A stretch of DNA of 64,000 nucleotides. It comes from Solimonas sp040066175 (GTDB taxonomy: Bacteria; Pseudomonadota; Gammaproteobacteria; Nevskiales; Nevskiaceae). Made by a program: the position numbers and the translations under genes. The notes beneath the pieces were generated by a model. The model did no database searches. It was given only the letters and a program-made list of their open reading frames with translations, and was not told where the DNA came from. The stretch is from assembly GCF_040066175.1 (NCBI RefSeq), contig NZ_JBEAAM010000019.1, positions 1 to 64,000 of the forward strand, given 5' to 3'. Positions 37,541-46,184 of the stretch are shown one piece after another. Every line of letters begins with the position of its first letter. Position 1 is the stretch's first letter.

Positions 37541-38691
37541 GGCTGTGCGCCCTTGTCCATCAGCCGACGGTAGATGTCGGCGTAGCGGCGCGCGCAGTCG
37601 TCCCAGGTGCCGACTTCCTTGCTCGCCCAGGTCCGCGCCGCACTACCGATCCGCTGATTGGAAACATCGTCCTCGATCACACGGATGGCCTCGGCAGGCG
37701 ACTCGCCGTCGGCGACCAGCATGCCCGTGACCCCGTCGCGAAGAAAGCTGGCATGTGCCGCGATGTCGGAGGCAACGATCGGTAGCGCCGACGCCATCGC
37801 CTCGAGCATGACCTGCGGTCTGCCCTCGGCATGTCGGCTCAGCGTGATCAGTCCGGTTGCTTGCGGAAACCAGGTCTCCCGCAGCACGTCCGGGCCCAAC
37901 GGGCCGTGATAGTGCACCCACTGAGGAACCACGATGTCCTCCTGCATCGGTCCGATCAAGTGCAGTTCCCGTTCGCCAGACTGGAAAAGCGGCGCACAGG
38001 AATCGAACAGCGGGCCGAGCTTGGCCGCCGTCAATCGCGTCACCGCCAGCCAGCGGTGCGGGCGCACGCGGCGGCCACGATCGACAGCGAACCAGCCGGG
38101 ATCGATGCCGAACGGGACGAATCGAACCTCCGCGATGTCACCGAACGCCTCGCGCAGTGGCGCGAGCATCCAGTCGGCGTTGGGGCAGATTGCCGTCGGC
38201 CTGCCCCGGAATACCCGGCGCAGCATCGCCTTCATCAATGGCAACTTCAACAGCTGCAGGTCGGTACCGAGTACAGAAACCAGCAGTGGGCGCCGATCGT
38301 GCGGCATCGGCAACGCGTTCTGCAGCCAGTTCACATGGAAGACGTCGATGTCATGACTGCGTCGATACAGCCGCCGCAGGTAAACGAGCAGGCGCAGAAC
38401 CTCGGCGCCACCGCGCAGCCCCGCACTGCGGTAGAGGTGCGCGATGCCGCCGGCCGCCATCAGCCGCGAAAGCCACTGCCGCTCTTCGGTCAGTACATCG
38501 ACTTCGACGGAGGGGTGGGTCTCGCCGGGCGGCGCCCAGAGCCGCAGCCTCAGGTCTTCACGCCTGCCCACGGCATCGGCGAGGTGACGGATGAAAAGAC
38601 CGCGCCAGTCGCGCAAGTCTTGCGGATACGACGTGCTCACCATCAAGACGCGCATGTTTCCGCGAAGCGGCTCGTCGGTGGCGCCCATCAT
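37537..38691 (-). CDS. GT4-family glycosyltransferase (GT-B fold)
   Basis: The 384-aa protein has an N-terminal half starting MRVLMVSTSYPQDLRDWRGLFI and a C-terminal nucleotide-sugar domain with the EX7E element HAEGRPQVMLEAMASALPIVASD. It is retaining, cytoplasmic and probably acts on a lipid-linked oligosaccharide. ATG 38691 overlaps the stop of the upstream gene by ATGA; an internal ATG at 38655 would give a tighter start. It is part of a coupled four-gene minus-strand operon. Confidence 0.85.
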   Translation of the reverse strand: MMGATDEPLRGNMRVLMVSTSYPQDLRDWRGLFIRHLADAVGRREDLRLRLWAPPGETHPSVEVDVLTEERQWLSRLMAAGGIAHLYRSAGLRGGAEVLRLLVYLRRLYRRSHDIDVFHVNWLQNALPMPHDRRPLLVSVLGTDLQLLKLPLMKAMLRRVFRGRPTAICPNADWMLAPLREAFGDIAEVRFVPFGIDPGWFAVDRGRRVRPHRWLAVTRLTAAKLGPLFDSCAPLFQSGERELHLIGPMQEDIVVPQWVHYHGPLGPDVLRETWFPQATGLITLSRHAEGRPQVMLEAMASALPIVASDIAAHASFLRDGVTGMLVADGESPAEAIRVIEDDVSNQRIGSAARTWASKEVGTWDDCARRYADIYRRLMDKGAQP

Positions 38692-39560
38692 CCGTGTTTT
38701 CGGTCAGATCGGGTCGATAGATAGGTGAGGCCCGTGATCTGTTCCGACATCAGACCGGCCAGGAAGATGATCACGGACGCACTGAATAGCAGCGCGCTCA
38801 TGTTGGTGAATCGCCCCTGGGTTGCGAACGTATAGCCGTAATAACCCAGGCCCAGGCTGAAAAACGACGCGCTCACCGGCACGAACAGCTTGAGCGGCGA
38901 GTACAGCGTGGCGATCTTGAAGATGATCAGCAAGAAGCGGACGCCATCTCGGAAAACGCGTATGTGGCTCGTGCCGACCCGTTGATGCGCCACGATTGGC
39001 TGATAGGCGACGCCATAGGCGCTGCGAAAGAAGGCCATCGTGATCGTCGTGGGATACGAGAAGCCGTTGGGCAGCAGGTGCAGGAACTCGCGGAACTTGT
39101 CGGCGCGCACGGCGCGGAAGCCGGAGGTGAGGTCCAGGATCTGGTGACCCGTCATCCAGGTGGCGATGCGGTTGTAGAGCGCATTGGCAAGTCCGCGGTG
39201 CAGGCTGGCCTGACCGCTGGCGTCACGGGCACCGACGACCATGTCGTAGCCCTCATCCAGACGCGAGAGCAGGCGCGGAATGTCGGCGGGATCGTGCTGG
39301 CCGTCGGCATCCATGAAGACGAGGACGTCGCCCTTCGCGGCACGGGCCCCACGCTTGACGGCGGCTCCGTTGCCCATCGAATACGGCGACGACAGGCAGG
39401 TGACACCGCTCTCATCACAGAGGTCGCGCGTGTTGTCGGTGGAGCCGTCGTCGATGACGATGATCTCCGCAGACGGCTGGGCCTGCTTGAGCCGCGGCAG
39501 CAGCGTTCTGAGAGATTCCGCCTCGTTCTTGGCGGGGAGGATGATGCTTAGGTTTGGCAC
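38688..39560 (-). CDS. polyprenyl-phosphate sugar synthase-like GT2 (DPM1/GtrB type)
   Basis: The product is 290 aa from GTG 39560. A GT-A domain (NLSIILPAKNEAESLRTLL, IIVIDDGSTDNT, VLVFMDADGQHDP, LTSGFRAVRADKF) is followed by C-terminal membrane helices (LKLFVPVSASFFSLGLGYYGY; ASVIIFLAGLMSEQITGL). This layout is that of dolichol- or undecaprenyl-phosphate hexose synthases, which make donors for GT-C enzymes. It could feed the TMTC-like protein at 27 kb. The frame is open to 39686 but the extra N-terminus lacks family character. Confidence 0.75.
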   Translation of the reverse strand: MPNLSIILPAKNEAESLRTLLPRLKQAQPSAEIIVIDDGSTDNTRDLCDESGVTCLSSPYSMGNGAAVKRGARAAKGDVLVFMDADGQHDPADIPRLLSRLDEGYDMVVGARDASGQASLHRGLANALYNRIATWMTGHQILDLTSGFRAVRADKFREFLHLLPNGFSYPTTITMAFFRSAYGVAYQPIVAHQRVGTSHIRVFRDGVRFLLIIFKIATLYSPLKLFVPVSASFFSLGLGYYGYTFATQGRFTNMSALLFSASVIIFLAGLMSEQITGLTYLSTRSDRKHG

Positions 39561-39725
39561 TGCGGTTCGTCCACTCAAGTCCGCGCGGTCGCGGCGTATT
39601 CTGCGGTAAGTTTCGGGACAACGCTTGCTGGTGGTGGCACTGGAGCAGATGAAGCTCGGACAGCGGGATATCGGGATCCGGGTCAAACACGTCGATCGGC
39701 TGCCCCCCGAGCGGCGCTGTGAGCG
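39561..39725. other. 165-bp spacer between antitoxin-like gene and GT2
   Basis: No known domain lies here. On the minus strand ATG 39729 overlaps the MNT stop as ATGA and opens a 104-codon frame (MTLTAPLGGQPIDVFDPDPD...). The second half of that frame is out of phase with the real GT2 gene. A coupled small protein or decayed gene end is possible, but I do not call it. Confidence 0.35.
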
Positions 39726-40046
39726 TCATAGCAGGCGTCCCTCGCGCAGGATGCTCGCCTTGAGCGGCTCGCTCTCGATCAAATGAAACGCCGAGAGGTC
39801 GATCTTGTAGGGCAGCCCGAGTGCGTCGAGGGCCTGCTCGATCCGCAGCAGACGTGTGGACGTGATCTCTCCAAACAGGCAGAGGTCGATGTCCGATCCC
39901 TCACGGTACCGACCGGTGGCGCGCGATCCGTAAAGAACGGCCTTTTCCACGCCGGCGAAGCCGGAAAGAACCCGGCGCAACGCAGCCAGCGTCTTCGGCG
40001 GAAGCCCCGTCGCTGCATCGTCAACAGGCGTGAAAGCATGTGTCAC
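39726..40046 (-). CDS. MNT-domain nucleotidyltransferase (MntA-like antitoxin)
   Basis: This 106-aa minimal nucleotidyltransferase has VLYGSRATGRYREGSDIDLCL (GS at 40-41, catalytic Asp52 and Asp54). In characterised MntA-HepT pairs it AMPylates and silences the HEPN toxin. The start GTG 40046 overlaps the HEPN stop (GTGA), so the two are translationally coupled. The short-form length and HI0073/HI0074-like order fit a type VII toxin-antitoxin system or a related housekeeping pair. Confidence 0.82.
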   Translation of the reverse strand: MTHAFTPVDDAATGLPPKTLAALRRVLSGFAGVEKAVLYGSRATGRYREGSDIDLCLFGEITSTRLLRIEQALDALGLPYKIDLSAFHLIESEPLKASILREGRLL

Positions 40047-40474
40047 GGCTGAGAGGCACTGGGGATCTTGCGGGCCAGCGTGTCGCGCAGCTGATGAAAC
40101 AGCCGCTGGTAGTGATCGATCACATGTTCCACGATCGCCAGCGCGGTGCCTTCGTGGTACGTATGGGACTTCCGGTTACGGTCCGACAGCATGTCCATCC
40201 ACTGCTGCCCGTCCGCGATCAGTCCTCGGGCGAATGCCTCGCGGATCGTGTCCCGGGAACCGACCAGGCCGGTGATGCCTTGCCATTCCAGGTAGTCCTT
40301 GAGCGTGGTCCAGGCCAGTTCGTACGTGAACTCGAAGGCCTGGATCAGGCCCTGCCGCTCCAGTTGCGACAATGGGCGCCGGGCATTGAGCGCAATAGCG
40401 TCGTCGAGCTGGGCCAGCGCGCGGATCAGGTTGTTGTGACGCAGTACCCAGCGTGGAGCGGACAGCATGCTCAT
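40043..40474 (-). CDS. HEPN-domain protein, HI0074 family (HepT-like toxin candidate)
   Basis: The 143-aa helical protein is of the nucleotidyltransferase-substrate-binding (HI0074) family. The C-terminal part has SDRNRKSHTYHEGTA, an R-x4-H HEPN motif with the conserved HxY that is AMPylated in HepT. ATG 40474 was chosen because GGAG lies five bases upstream and the length matches HI0074 (144 aa). Longer in-frame starts up to 40528 have no such site. HEPN proteins of this type are often RNases. Activity here is inferred. Confidence 0.8.
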   Translation of the reverse strand: MSMLSAPRWVLRHNNLIRALAQLDDAIALNARRPLSQLERQGLIQAFEFTYELAWTTLKDYLEWQGITGLVGSRDTIREAFARGLIADGQQWMDMLSDRNRKSHTYHEGTALAIVEHVIDHYQRLFHQLRDTLARKIPSASQP

Positions 40475-40583
40475 GTTGGCTCCCATGACCCCTGTGACCG
40501 CAGGCGGACCGCGAGGATCGTAACGCATCCCCGTGCCGCCTTTTCCACCACGGCACGGAACCGTTCGGCCCCGGCCAGGGAAT

Positions 40584-40611
40584 TTGACCTCGGCGAACGA
40601 CAGCCTATAGT
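40584..40611 (+). promoter_or_regulatory. sigma-70 promoter of pilBCD
   Basis: TTGACC (40584-40589) and TATAGT (40606-40611) have a 16-bp spacer. They lie 28 bp before the pilB ATG. This gives the assembly genes a promoter independent of the sigma-54 pilin promoter. Confidence 0.75.
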
Positions 40612-40638
40612 TCCATTCCGGCCTGCGAGAATGGGTTT

Positions 40639-42381
40639 ATGGCGATTTCTCCTGCACCACAGAGCGGCAATGTCTTCCTCGGCGGTCTGGCGCGGCGCCT
40701 GGCCGCGGACGGGCTGTTGAGCGAGCAGGCCGCCCGTGACTACCAGGTCAAGGCGCTCAAGGACGGCGTTCCGTTCGTCAAGCTGATCGTCGATGCCAAG
40801 GCGGCCAAGCCGCTGGCGATCGCCGAGATCGCCAGCCTCGAATTCGGCGTGCCGCTGATGGATCTCTCCGCCCTGGAGATCGACCCCATGATCGCGCGGG
40901 AGGTCAGCGAAAAGGTCCTGCGCAAGGCGCACGCACTGCCGATCTTCAAGCGCGGCAAGAAGACCTATGTCGCGGTCTCGGATCCCACCAATCTGCAGGC
41001 GCTCGACGAGATCAAGTTCGCCACCGGCAACCCGACCGAGGCGATCCTGGTCGAGGAGGACAAGCTGGCGAAGGCCATCGAGGCCGCCATCCAGGCGCAA
41101 AGCGCCCAGGAGATGAACCTCGGCGACGCCGACCTCGAGGGCCTGGCGATCGAAGGCGGCGAGGAGGGTGGCGAGTTCGGCCACGACGTGTCGAAGGCGG
41201 ATGCGGAAGATGCGCCGATCATCCGCTACATCAACAAGATCATGGTCGATGCGATCAACATCGGCGCATCCGACATCCACTTCGAGCCCTACGAAAAGAG
41301 CTATCGCATCCGCTACCGCCGCGACGGCGAGCTCAAGACCGTCGCGACGCCACCGATCAACCAGGCGGGCCGCATCGCGGCGCGCGTGAAGGTCATGTCA
41401 CGGCTGGACCTGGCCGAACGCCGGGTGCCGCAGGACGGCCGCATCAAGCTGTACCTGTCCAAGAACAAGGCGATCGATTTCCGCGTCAGCACCTGTCCCA
41501 CCCTGTTCGGCGAGAAGATCGTCTGCCGTATCCTCGATCCGTCCAGCGCGCAGCTGGGCATCGATGCGCTGGGCTACGAGCCCGAGCAGAAGGCTGCCTA
41601 TCTCAAGGCGCTCGAACAGCCACAGGGCATGATCCTGGTGACTGGTCCGACCGGGTCCGGCAAGACCGTGTCGCTGTACACCGGCCTCAACATCCTCAAT
41701 ACCGAGGACATCAACATCTCCACGGCCGAGGATCCGGCGGAAATCAATCTGCCCGGCATCAACCAGGTCAACGTCAATCCCAGGGTGGGTCTGACCTTCG
41801 CGGCGGCCCTCAAGGCGTTCCTCCGCCAGGATCCCGACGTGATCATGGTCGGCGAAATCCGCGACCTGGAGACCGCGGAGATCGCCATCAAGGCCGCGCA
41901 GACCGGCCACCTCGTGCTCTCGACCCTGCACACGAACGACGCGCCGCAGACCATCGTGCGCCTGATGAACATGGGTGTGCCGGCCTACAATCTGGCCTCG
42001 ACGCTGACGCTGATCATCGCCCAACGCCTGGCGCGCCGGCTCTGCAAGGAGTGCAAGCGGCCAGCGACCATCCCTGCCGCCGAGTTGATCAAGCAGGGCT
42101 TCACCCAGGAGGAGATCAACGACCCCAAGTTCAAGATCTTCGAGGCGGTGGGCTGCGATCAATGCGACAACAGCGGCTACAAGGGGCGTACCGGCATCTA
42201 TCAGGTGATGCCGTTCTCCGAGGCGATGGGGCGCATCATCATGGAGGGCGGCAACGCGATCGACATCGCCGACCAGGCGCAGAAAGAGGGCATCAAGGAT
42301 CTGCGTCAGTCGGCGCTGCTCAAGGTCAGGAACGGCATCATCGACCTCGTTCAGGCCAATGCCTGCACGGTCGGCGACTAA
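40639..42381 (+). CDS. pilB: type IV pilus assembly ATPase PilB
   Basis: PilB is the hexameric cytoplasmic extension motor. The 580-aa protein has an N-terminal MshEN/T2SSE_N domain (1-150). Walker A TGPTGSGKT is near 332-340, the Asp box is in ISTAEDPAEINLPG, Walker B reads VIMVGEIRDLETAE, and a His box HLVLSTLHTND follows. A tetracysteine zinc motif (CKECKRP ... CDQCDNSGYKGR) is present. It starts 28 bp after a sigma-70 promoter and is followed by pilC and pilD. Confidence 0.97.
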   Translation: MAISPAPQSGNVFLGGLARRLAADGLLSEQAARDYQVKALKDGVPFVKLIVDAKAAKPLAIAEIASLEFGVPLMDLSALEIDPMIAREVSEKVLRKAHALPIFKRGKKTYVAVSDPTNLQALDEIKFATGNPTEAILVEEDKLAKAIEAAIQAQSAQEMNLGDADLEGLAIEGGEEGGEFGHDVSKADAEDAPIIRYINKIMVDAINIGASDIHFEPYEKSYRIRYRRDGELKTVATPPINQAGRIAARVKVMSRLDLAERRVPQDGRIKLYLSKNKAIDFRVSTCPTLFGEKIVCRILDPSSAQLGIDALGYEPEQKAAYLKALEQPQGMILVTGPTGSGKTVSLYTGLNILNTEDINISTAEDPAEINLPGINQVNVNPRVGLTFAAALKAFLRQDPDVIMVGEIRDLETAEIAIKAAQTGHLVLSTLHTNDAPQTIVRLMNMGVPAYNLASTLTLIIAQRLARRLCKECKRPATIPAAELIKQGFTQEEINDPKFKIFEAVGCDQCDNSGYKGRTGIYQVMPFSEAMGRIIMEGGNAIDIADQAQKEGIKDLRQSALLKVRNGIIDLVQANACTVGD

Positions 42382-42399
42382 AACGAGTGAGGAACGACT

Positions 42400-43620
42400 A
42401 TGGCGCAGGCACTGGCCGTCAAGGAAGCGACCTTCAAGTGGGAAGGCACGGACCGCAAGGGCAACCGTGTCAAGGGTGAGACCCAGGCGCCGAACGAGGC
42501 TTTCGTCAAGCAGCAGCTGCGCCGCCAGGGCATCAATCCGGTCGCGGTGCGCAAGCAGTCGGCGCTGTTCGGCAAGCGCAAGAAGAAGATCACCACCGGC
42601 GACATCGCCATCTTCCTGCGCCAGATGGCGACCATGATGTCCGCCGGCGTGCCGCTGGTGCAGTCGCTGGAGATCGTCGGCCGCGGCCACGACAACCCGA
42701 GCATGGGCGAGATGGTGATGGCGATCAAGGCAAACATCGAGGGCGGCGACTCGTTCGCGCAGAGCCTGGCCAAATTCCCGCTGCTGTTCGACGACCTGGT
42801 CATCAACCTCGTCGCCGCCGGTGAGAAGTCGGGCACGCTGGAAACCCTGCTCGACAAGGTGGCCACCTACAAGGAGAAGACCGAGGCGATCAAGAAGAAG
42901 GTCAAGAAGGCGCTGACCTACCCGACCGCGGTGATCATCGTCGCGTTCATCGTCACCGGCATCCTGCTGTACTTCGTCGTGCCGCAGTTCCAGGAACTGT
43001 TCCAGGGATTCGGCGCCGACCTGCCGGCCTTCACGCAGATGGTGGTCAACCTGTCGCTGTTCGTGCAGGAGAAGTGGTGGGTGATCGGCCTGACGATCGG
43101 CGGCATCGGCTACGGCTTCTTCGAGGCCAAGCGGCGCTCGGCGGCGTTCCGCAGAATCCTGGACCGCGTGATGCTCAAGATTCCGGTGGTCGGCGACATC
43201 CTCTACAAGTCGGCGGTCGCCCGCTTCGCGCGCACGCTCTCGACGATGTTCGCCGCCGGCGTGCCGCTGGTCGAGGCGATGGACCCGGTGGCCAAGGCGA
43301 CCGGCAACATCATCTTCCAGGAAGCGGTGCTGGTGATGCGCGACCAGGTCGCCACCGGCCAGCAGCTGCAGCTGACCATGCAGCAATCCGGCCTGTTCCC
43401 CAACATGGCCACACAGATGGTGGCGATCGGCGAGGAGTCCGGTTCGCTGGACGCGATGTGCGGCAAGGTCGCGGACTTCTACGAAGCCGAGGTGGACAAC
43501 CTCGTCGATGCGCTGTCGAGCCTGCTGGAGCCGATGATCATGGCGATCCTGGGCGTGCTCGTCGGCGGCCTGGTCGTCGCCATGTACCTGCCGATCTTCA
43601 AGATGGGCATGGCCGTCTAA
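42400..43620 (+). CDS. pilC: type IV pilus inner-membrane platform protein PilC
   Basis: PilC couples the PilB/PilT motors to pilin polymerisation. The 406-aa protein has two T2SSF domains: the first at about 70-190 (ITTGDIAIFLRQMATMMSAGVPLVQSLEIV) and the second at about 275-395 (VARFARTLSTMFAAGVPLVEAMDPV). Three membrane helices are present (AVIIVAFIVTGILLYFVVPQF, the central WWVIGLTIGGIGYGF, and the C-terminal MIMAILGVLVGGLVVAMYLPIF). GAGGA precedes the ATG 18 bp after pilB. Confidence 0.97.
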   Translation: MAQALAVKEATFKWEGTDRKGNRVKGETQAPNEAFVKQQLRRQGINPVAVRKQSALFGKRKKKITTGDIAIFLRQMATMMSAGVPLVQSLEIVGRGHDNPSMGEMVMAIKANIEGGDSFAQSLAKFPLLFDDLVINLVAAGEKSGTLETLLDKVATYKEKTEAIKKKVKKALTYPTAVIIVAFIVTGILLYFVVPQFQELFQGFGADLPAFTQMVVNLSLFVQEKWWVIGLTIGGIGYGFFEAKRRSAAFRRILDRVMLKIPVVGDILYKSAVARFARTLSTMFAAGVPLVEAMDPVAKATGNIIFQEAVLVMRDQVATGQQLQLTMQQSGLFPNMATQMVAIGEESGSLDAMCGKVADFYEAEVDNLVDALSSLLEPMIMAILGVLVGGLVVAMYLPIFKMGMAV

Positions 43621-43638
43621 GCCGATCGACCTCACCGC

Positions 43639-44505
43639 ATGGAACTCCTACAAGGGCTGCAGACCAGCCCCGGCCTGCTCGTGGTCGCCTGCACGGCGCT
43701 GGGACTGGTCATCGGCAGTTTTCTCAACGTCGTCATCCTGCGCCTGCCGCGGATGATGGAACTGGCCTGGCGCCGGGAAGCGCGCGAGCTGCTCGAACTG
43801 CCGCCCGTCGAGGAAGCACCGCTGTCACTGATCCGACCCGCCTCGCGCTGCCCCGGCTGCGGGGCCGCGATCAAGCCGTGGCACAACGTGCCGGTGCTCG
43901 GCTGGCTGTGGCTGCGCGGACGCTGCGCGGCCTGCCGCGCGCCGATCTCGGCGCAGTATCCGCTGGTGGAACTGGCCTGCGGCGTCCTCAGTGCCCTGTG
44001 CGCCGTGCGTTTCGGCTGGGGTCCGCAGCTCGCCGCCGCGCTGGTGTTCACCTGGGTGCTGCTGACGCTGGCGTTGATCGACCTGCGCACGACCCTGCTG
44101 CCGGACGATCTGACGCTGCCCCTGCTGTGGCTGGGTCTGGGACTGAGTCTCGTGCCGGTGTTCGCGCCGCCGCCGTCCGCGATCGTCGGCGCGATGACCG
44201 GCTACCTGAGCCTGTGGAGCGTGTTCCAGCTGTTCAAGCTGGCCACCGGCAAGGAGGGCATGGGCTACGGCGACTTCAAGTTGCTGGCCGCGATCGGCGC
44301 CTGGCTCGGCTGGCAGGCCCTGCCGATGGTCATCCTGCTGTCCTCGCTGGTCGGCGCCACCGTCGGCATCGGCATGGTGCTGTTCCTGCGCCACGACCGC
44401 CGCGTACCGATTCCCTTCGGACCCTACCTCGCAGCCGCCGGCTGGCTGGCGCTGATGTATGGCGACAGGCTGCAATCGGCGTACTTCCAGGCCATCGGCA
44501 TCTGA
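43639..44505 (+). CDS. pilD: prepilin peptidase / N-methyltransferase PilD
   Basis: PilD cleaves and N-methylates prepilins at the inner membrane. The 288-aa protein has an N-terminal cysteine zinc module (CPGCGAAIKPWHN ... GRCAACRAPIS). The two catalytic aspartates lie in ALIDLRTTLLPD and GYGDFKLLAAIGAWLG, with about eight membrane helices. It would process both pilins at 26-27 kb. It starts 18 bp after pilC, and coaE is 9 bp downstream. Confidence 0.96.
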   Translation: MELLQGLQTSPGLLVVACTALGLVIGSFLNVVILRLPRMMELAWRREARELLELPPVEEAPLSLIRPASRCPGCGAAIKPWHNVPVLGWLWLRGRCAACRAPISAQYPLVELACGVLSALCAVRFGWGPQLAAALVFTWVLLTLALIDLRTTLLPDDLTLPLLWLGLGLSLVPVFAPPPSAIVGAMTGYLSLWSVFQLFKLATGKEGMGYGDFKLLAAIGAWLGWQALPMVILLSSLVGATVGIGMVLFLRHDRRVPIPFGPYLAAAGWLALMYGDRLQSAYFQAIGI

Positions 44506-44514
44506 GGCCGGGCG

Positions 44515-45156
44515 ATGCTCACCATCGGTCTGACCGGCGGCGTCGCCAGTGGCAAGTCAACCGTGCAAGGCCGGTTCGCGGCGCTGGGCGTGCCGGTTCT
44601 GGACGCGGACCTCGTCGCACGCGAGGTCGTCGCGCCCGGACAGCCGGCGCTGGCCCGGATCGCCGCCGAGTTCGGCGCCGGGATGATCCTGCCGGACGGC
44701 ACCCTCGACCGGCGGCGCATGCGTGAGCACGTGTTCGCGCATCCGGCCGAACGCCGGCGCCTGGAGGCGATCACGCACCCGGCGATCCGGGCGAGGATGC
44801 AGGCGTGGAAGGCCGCCCAGACCGCCCCTTACTGCGTACTCAGTGTGGCCATCCTCATCGAAGCCGGGATGCAGAGCCTGGTGGACCGCATCCTCGTGAT
44901 CGATGTCCCCGAGGACGTGCAGCGGGACCGGTTGTGCAGCCGCGACGGCATCACGACCGAGCTGGCCGCACAGATGCTGGCGGCGCAGCTGCCGAGGCAA
45001 CGACGGTTGGCGGCCGCTAACGACGTCATCGTCAACGCCGGCGATCTGCATACGCTCGAAGCTTGTGTCGAACTCCTGCACCGGCACTATCTCGACCTGG
45101 CGCGGCGTGGTCAGCCGCGGGCCGCCGGCCTGCGTTTGCCCGCTTCAGTGAACTAG
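44515..45156 (+). CDS. coaE: dephospho-CoA kinase
   Basis: CoaE phosphorylates the 3'-hydroxyl of dephospho-CoA, the last step of coenzyme A synthesis. The 213-aa protein begins MLTIGLTGGVASGKSTV (P-loop). The CoA-domain motifs ITHPAIRARM and VVNA-like VIVNAGDL are present. The pilD-coaE-zapD-yacG order is standard for this branch of gammaproteobacteria. Confidence 0.96.
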   Translation: MLTIGLTGGVASGKSTVQGRFAALGVPVLDADLVAREVVAPGQPALARIAAEFGAGMILPDGTLDRRRMREHVFAHPAERRRLEAITHPAIRARMQAWKAAQTAPYCVLSVAILIEAGMQSLVDRILVIDVPEDVQRDRLCSRDGITTELAAQMLAAQLPRQRRLAAANDVIVNAGDLHTLEACVELLHRHYLDLARRGQPRAAGLRLPASVN

Positions 45157-45195
45157 GTCACAATCAATTTTTGATATTCGAGATGGGCGCCCGGC

Positions 45196-45972
45196 GTGAC
45201 CTCAGCGGCAGCGGTGACCGCATTCGAACAGCCCCTGACCGAACGGGTCCGCACCTTCCTGCGCCTGGAGTTCCTGTTTGCGCAGCATGCCCATCACCGC
45301 CGTGATTCCAGCGAGTTCGGCATCCGCGCGACGCTGACGACGCTGCTCGACACGCTCGTGGTGCTGTCGCGCTCCGACCTGAAGAACGACATCCTCAAGG
45401 AACTCAACGAGCAGCACGGCCATCTGACCCGGCTCGCGGCCAAGCCCGGCGTGGACCCGCAGCGCCTGGACAGCGCGCTGACCGACATCCGCCGCGCGCA
45501 GAACGGCTTGCAGCAGCTGACGACGCAGTTTGCCGGCGCGCTGCTGCGTGAGAACGATTTTCTCAACGGCATCCTCAACCGCTCGGGCATTCCCGGCGGC
45601 ACGTGTGGCTTCGACCTTCCGCACTATCACTACTGGCTATCACAGCCTCACGAGCTGGTGCGGCGCGATCTCGACGCCTGGCACGCCGAGATCCACGCCT
45701 ACGAGGTCGCCATCAACCTCTACCTGCACATGCTGCGCGCCAGCATCGAGCCACGGCCGGCGGATGCGCGTGCAGGGATGTACGTCATCGCGCCGCCGGG
45801 CCCCTGTCAGATGATCCGCGTGCTGGTCGCGCAGGACTGCGGCGTCTATCCGGAGATCAGTGCCGGCAAGCACCGCTGCACGGTGCGCTTCATGAACGCG
45901 CGCAATGCCAGCGCGCGCGCGCAGCAGGCGACGAACGACATTCCCTTCCAGATCCAGTTCTGCGCACTGTGA
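45196..45972 (+). CDS. zapD: cell-division protein ZapD
   Basis: ZapD (YacF) bundles FtsZ filaments at the Z-ring. The 258-aa protein has the family start FEQPLTERVRTFLRLEFLF and the HRRDSSEFGIRATLTTLLDTL, CGFDLPHYHYWL and NDIPFQIQFCAL motifs. Start GTG 45196 is used; no ATG is close. Its stop overlaps the yacG start (GTGA), so the pair is coupled. Confidence 0.92.
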   Translation: MTSAAAVTAFEQPLTERVRTFLRLEFLFAQHAHHRRDSSEFGIRATLTTLLDTLVVLSRSDLKNDILKELNEQHGHLTRLAAKPGVDPQRLDSALTDIRRAQNGLQQLTTQFAGALLRENDFLNGILNRSGIPGGTCGFDLPHYHYWLSQPHELVRRDLDAWHAEIHAYEVAINLYLHMLRASIEPRPADARAGMYVIAPPGPCQMIRVLVAQDCGVYPEISAGKHRCTVRFMNARNASARAQQATNDIPFQIQFCAL

Positions 45973-46184
45973 AGCCGACGCCGGACAAGGCCCGCGCAGG
46001 GCGCATCGCCGCGTGCCCGCAGTGCGGGAAATCGACGCGGCTGGACGCGCAGAATCCCTGGCGCCCGTTCTGCAGCGAACGCTGCAGGCTGATCGATCTC
46101 GGCGCCTGGTTCTCCGGCGAACGCCGCATCGCCGACGAGGCGCCGGTGGATCCCTCCGCGCCGGCCCCTCAGTCCGACCAGTAG
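45969..46184 (+). CDS. yacG: DNA gyrase inhibitor YacG (zinc protein)
   Basis: The 71-aa protein has a four-cysteine zinc site, CPQCGK and PFCSERCRLIDLGAW, which is diagnostic for YacG. It binds GyrB and inhibits gyrase in E. coli. GTG 45969 overlaps the zapD stop. The last 16 bp overlap the 3' end of the convergent Nudix gene. Confidence 0.93.
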   Translation: MKPTPDKARAGRIAACPQCGKSTRLDAQNPWRPFCSERCRLIDLGAWFSGERRIADEAPVDPSAPAPQSDQ

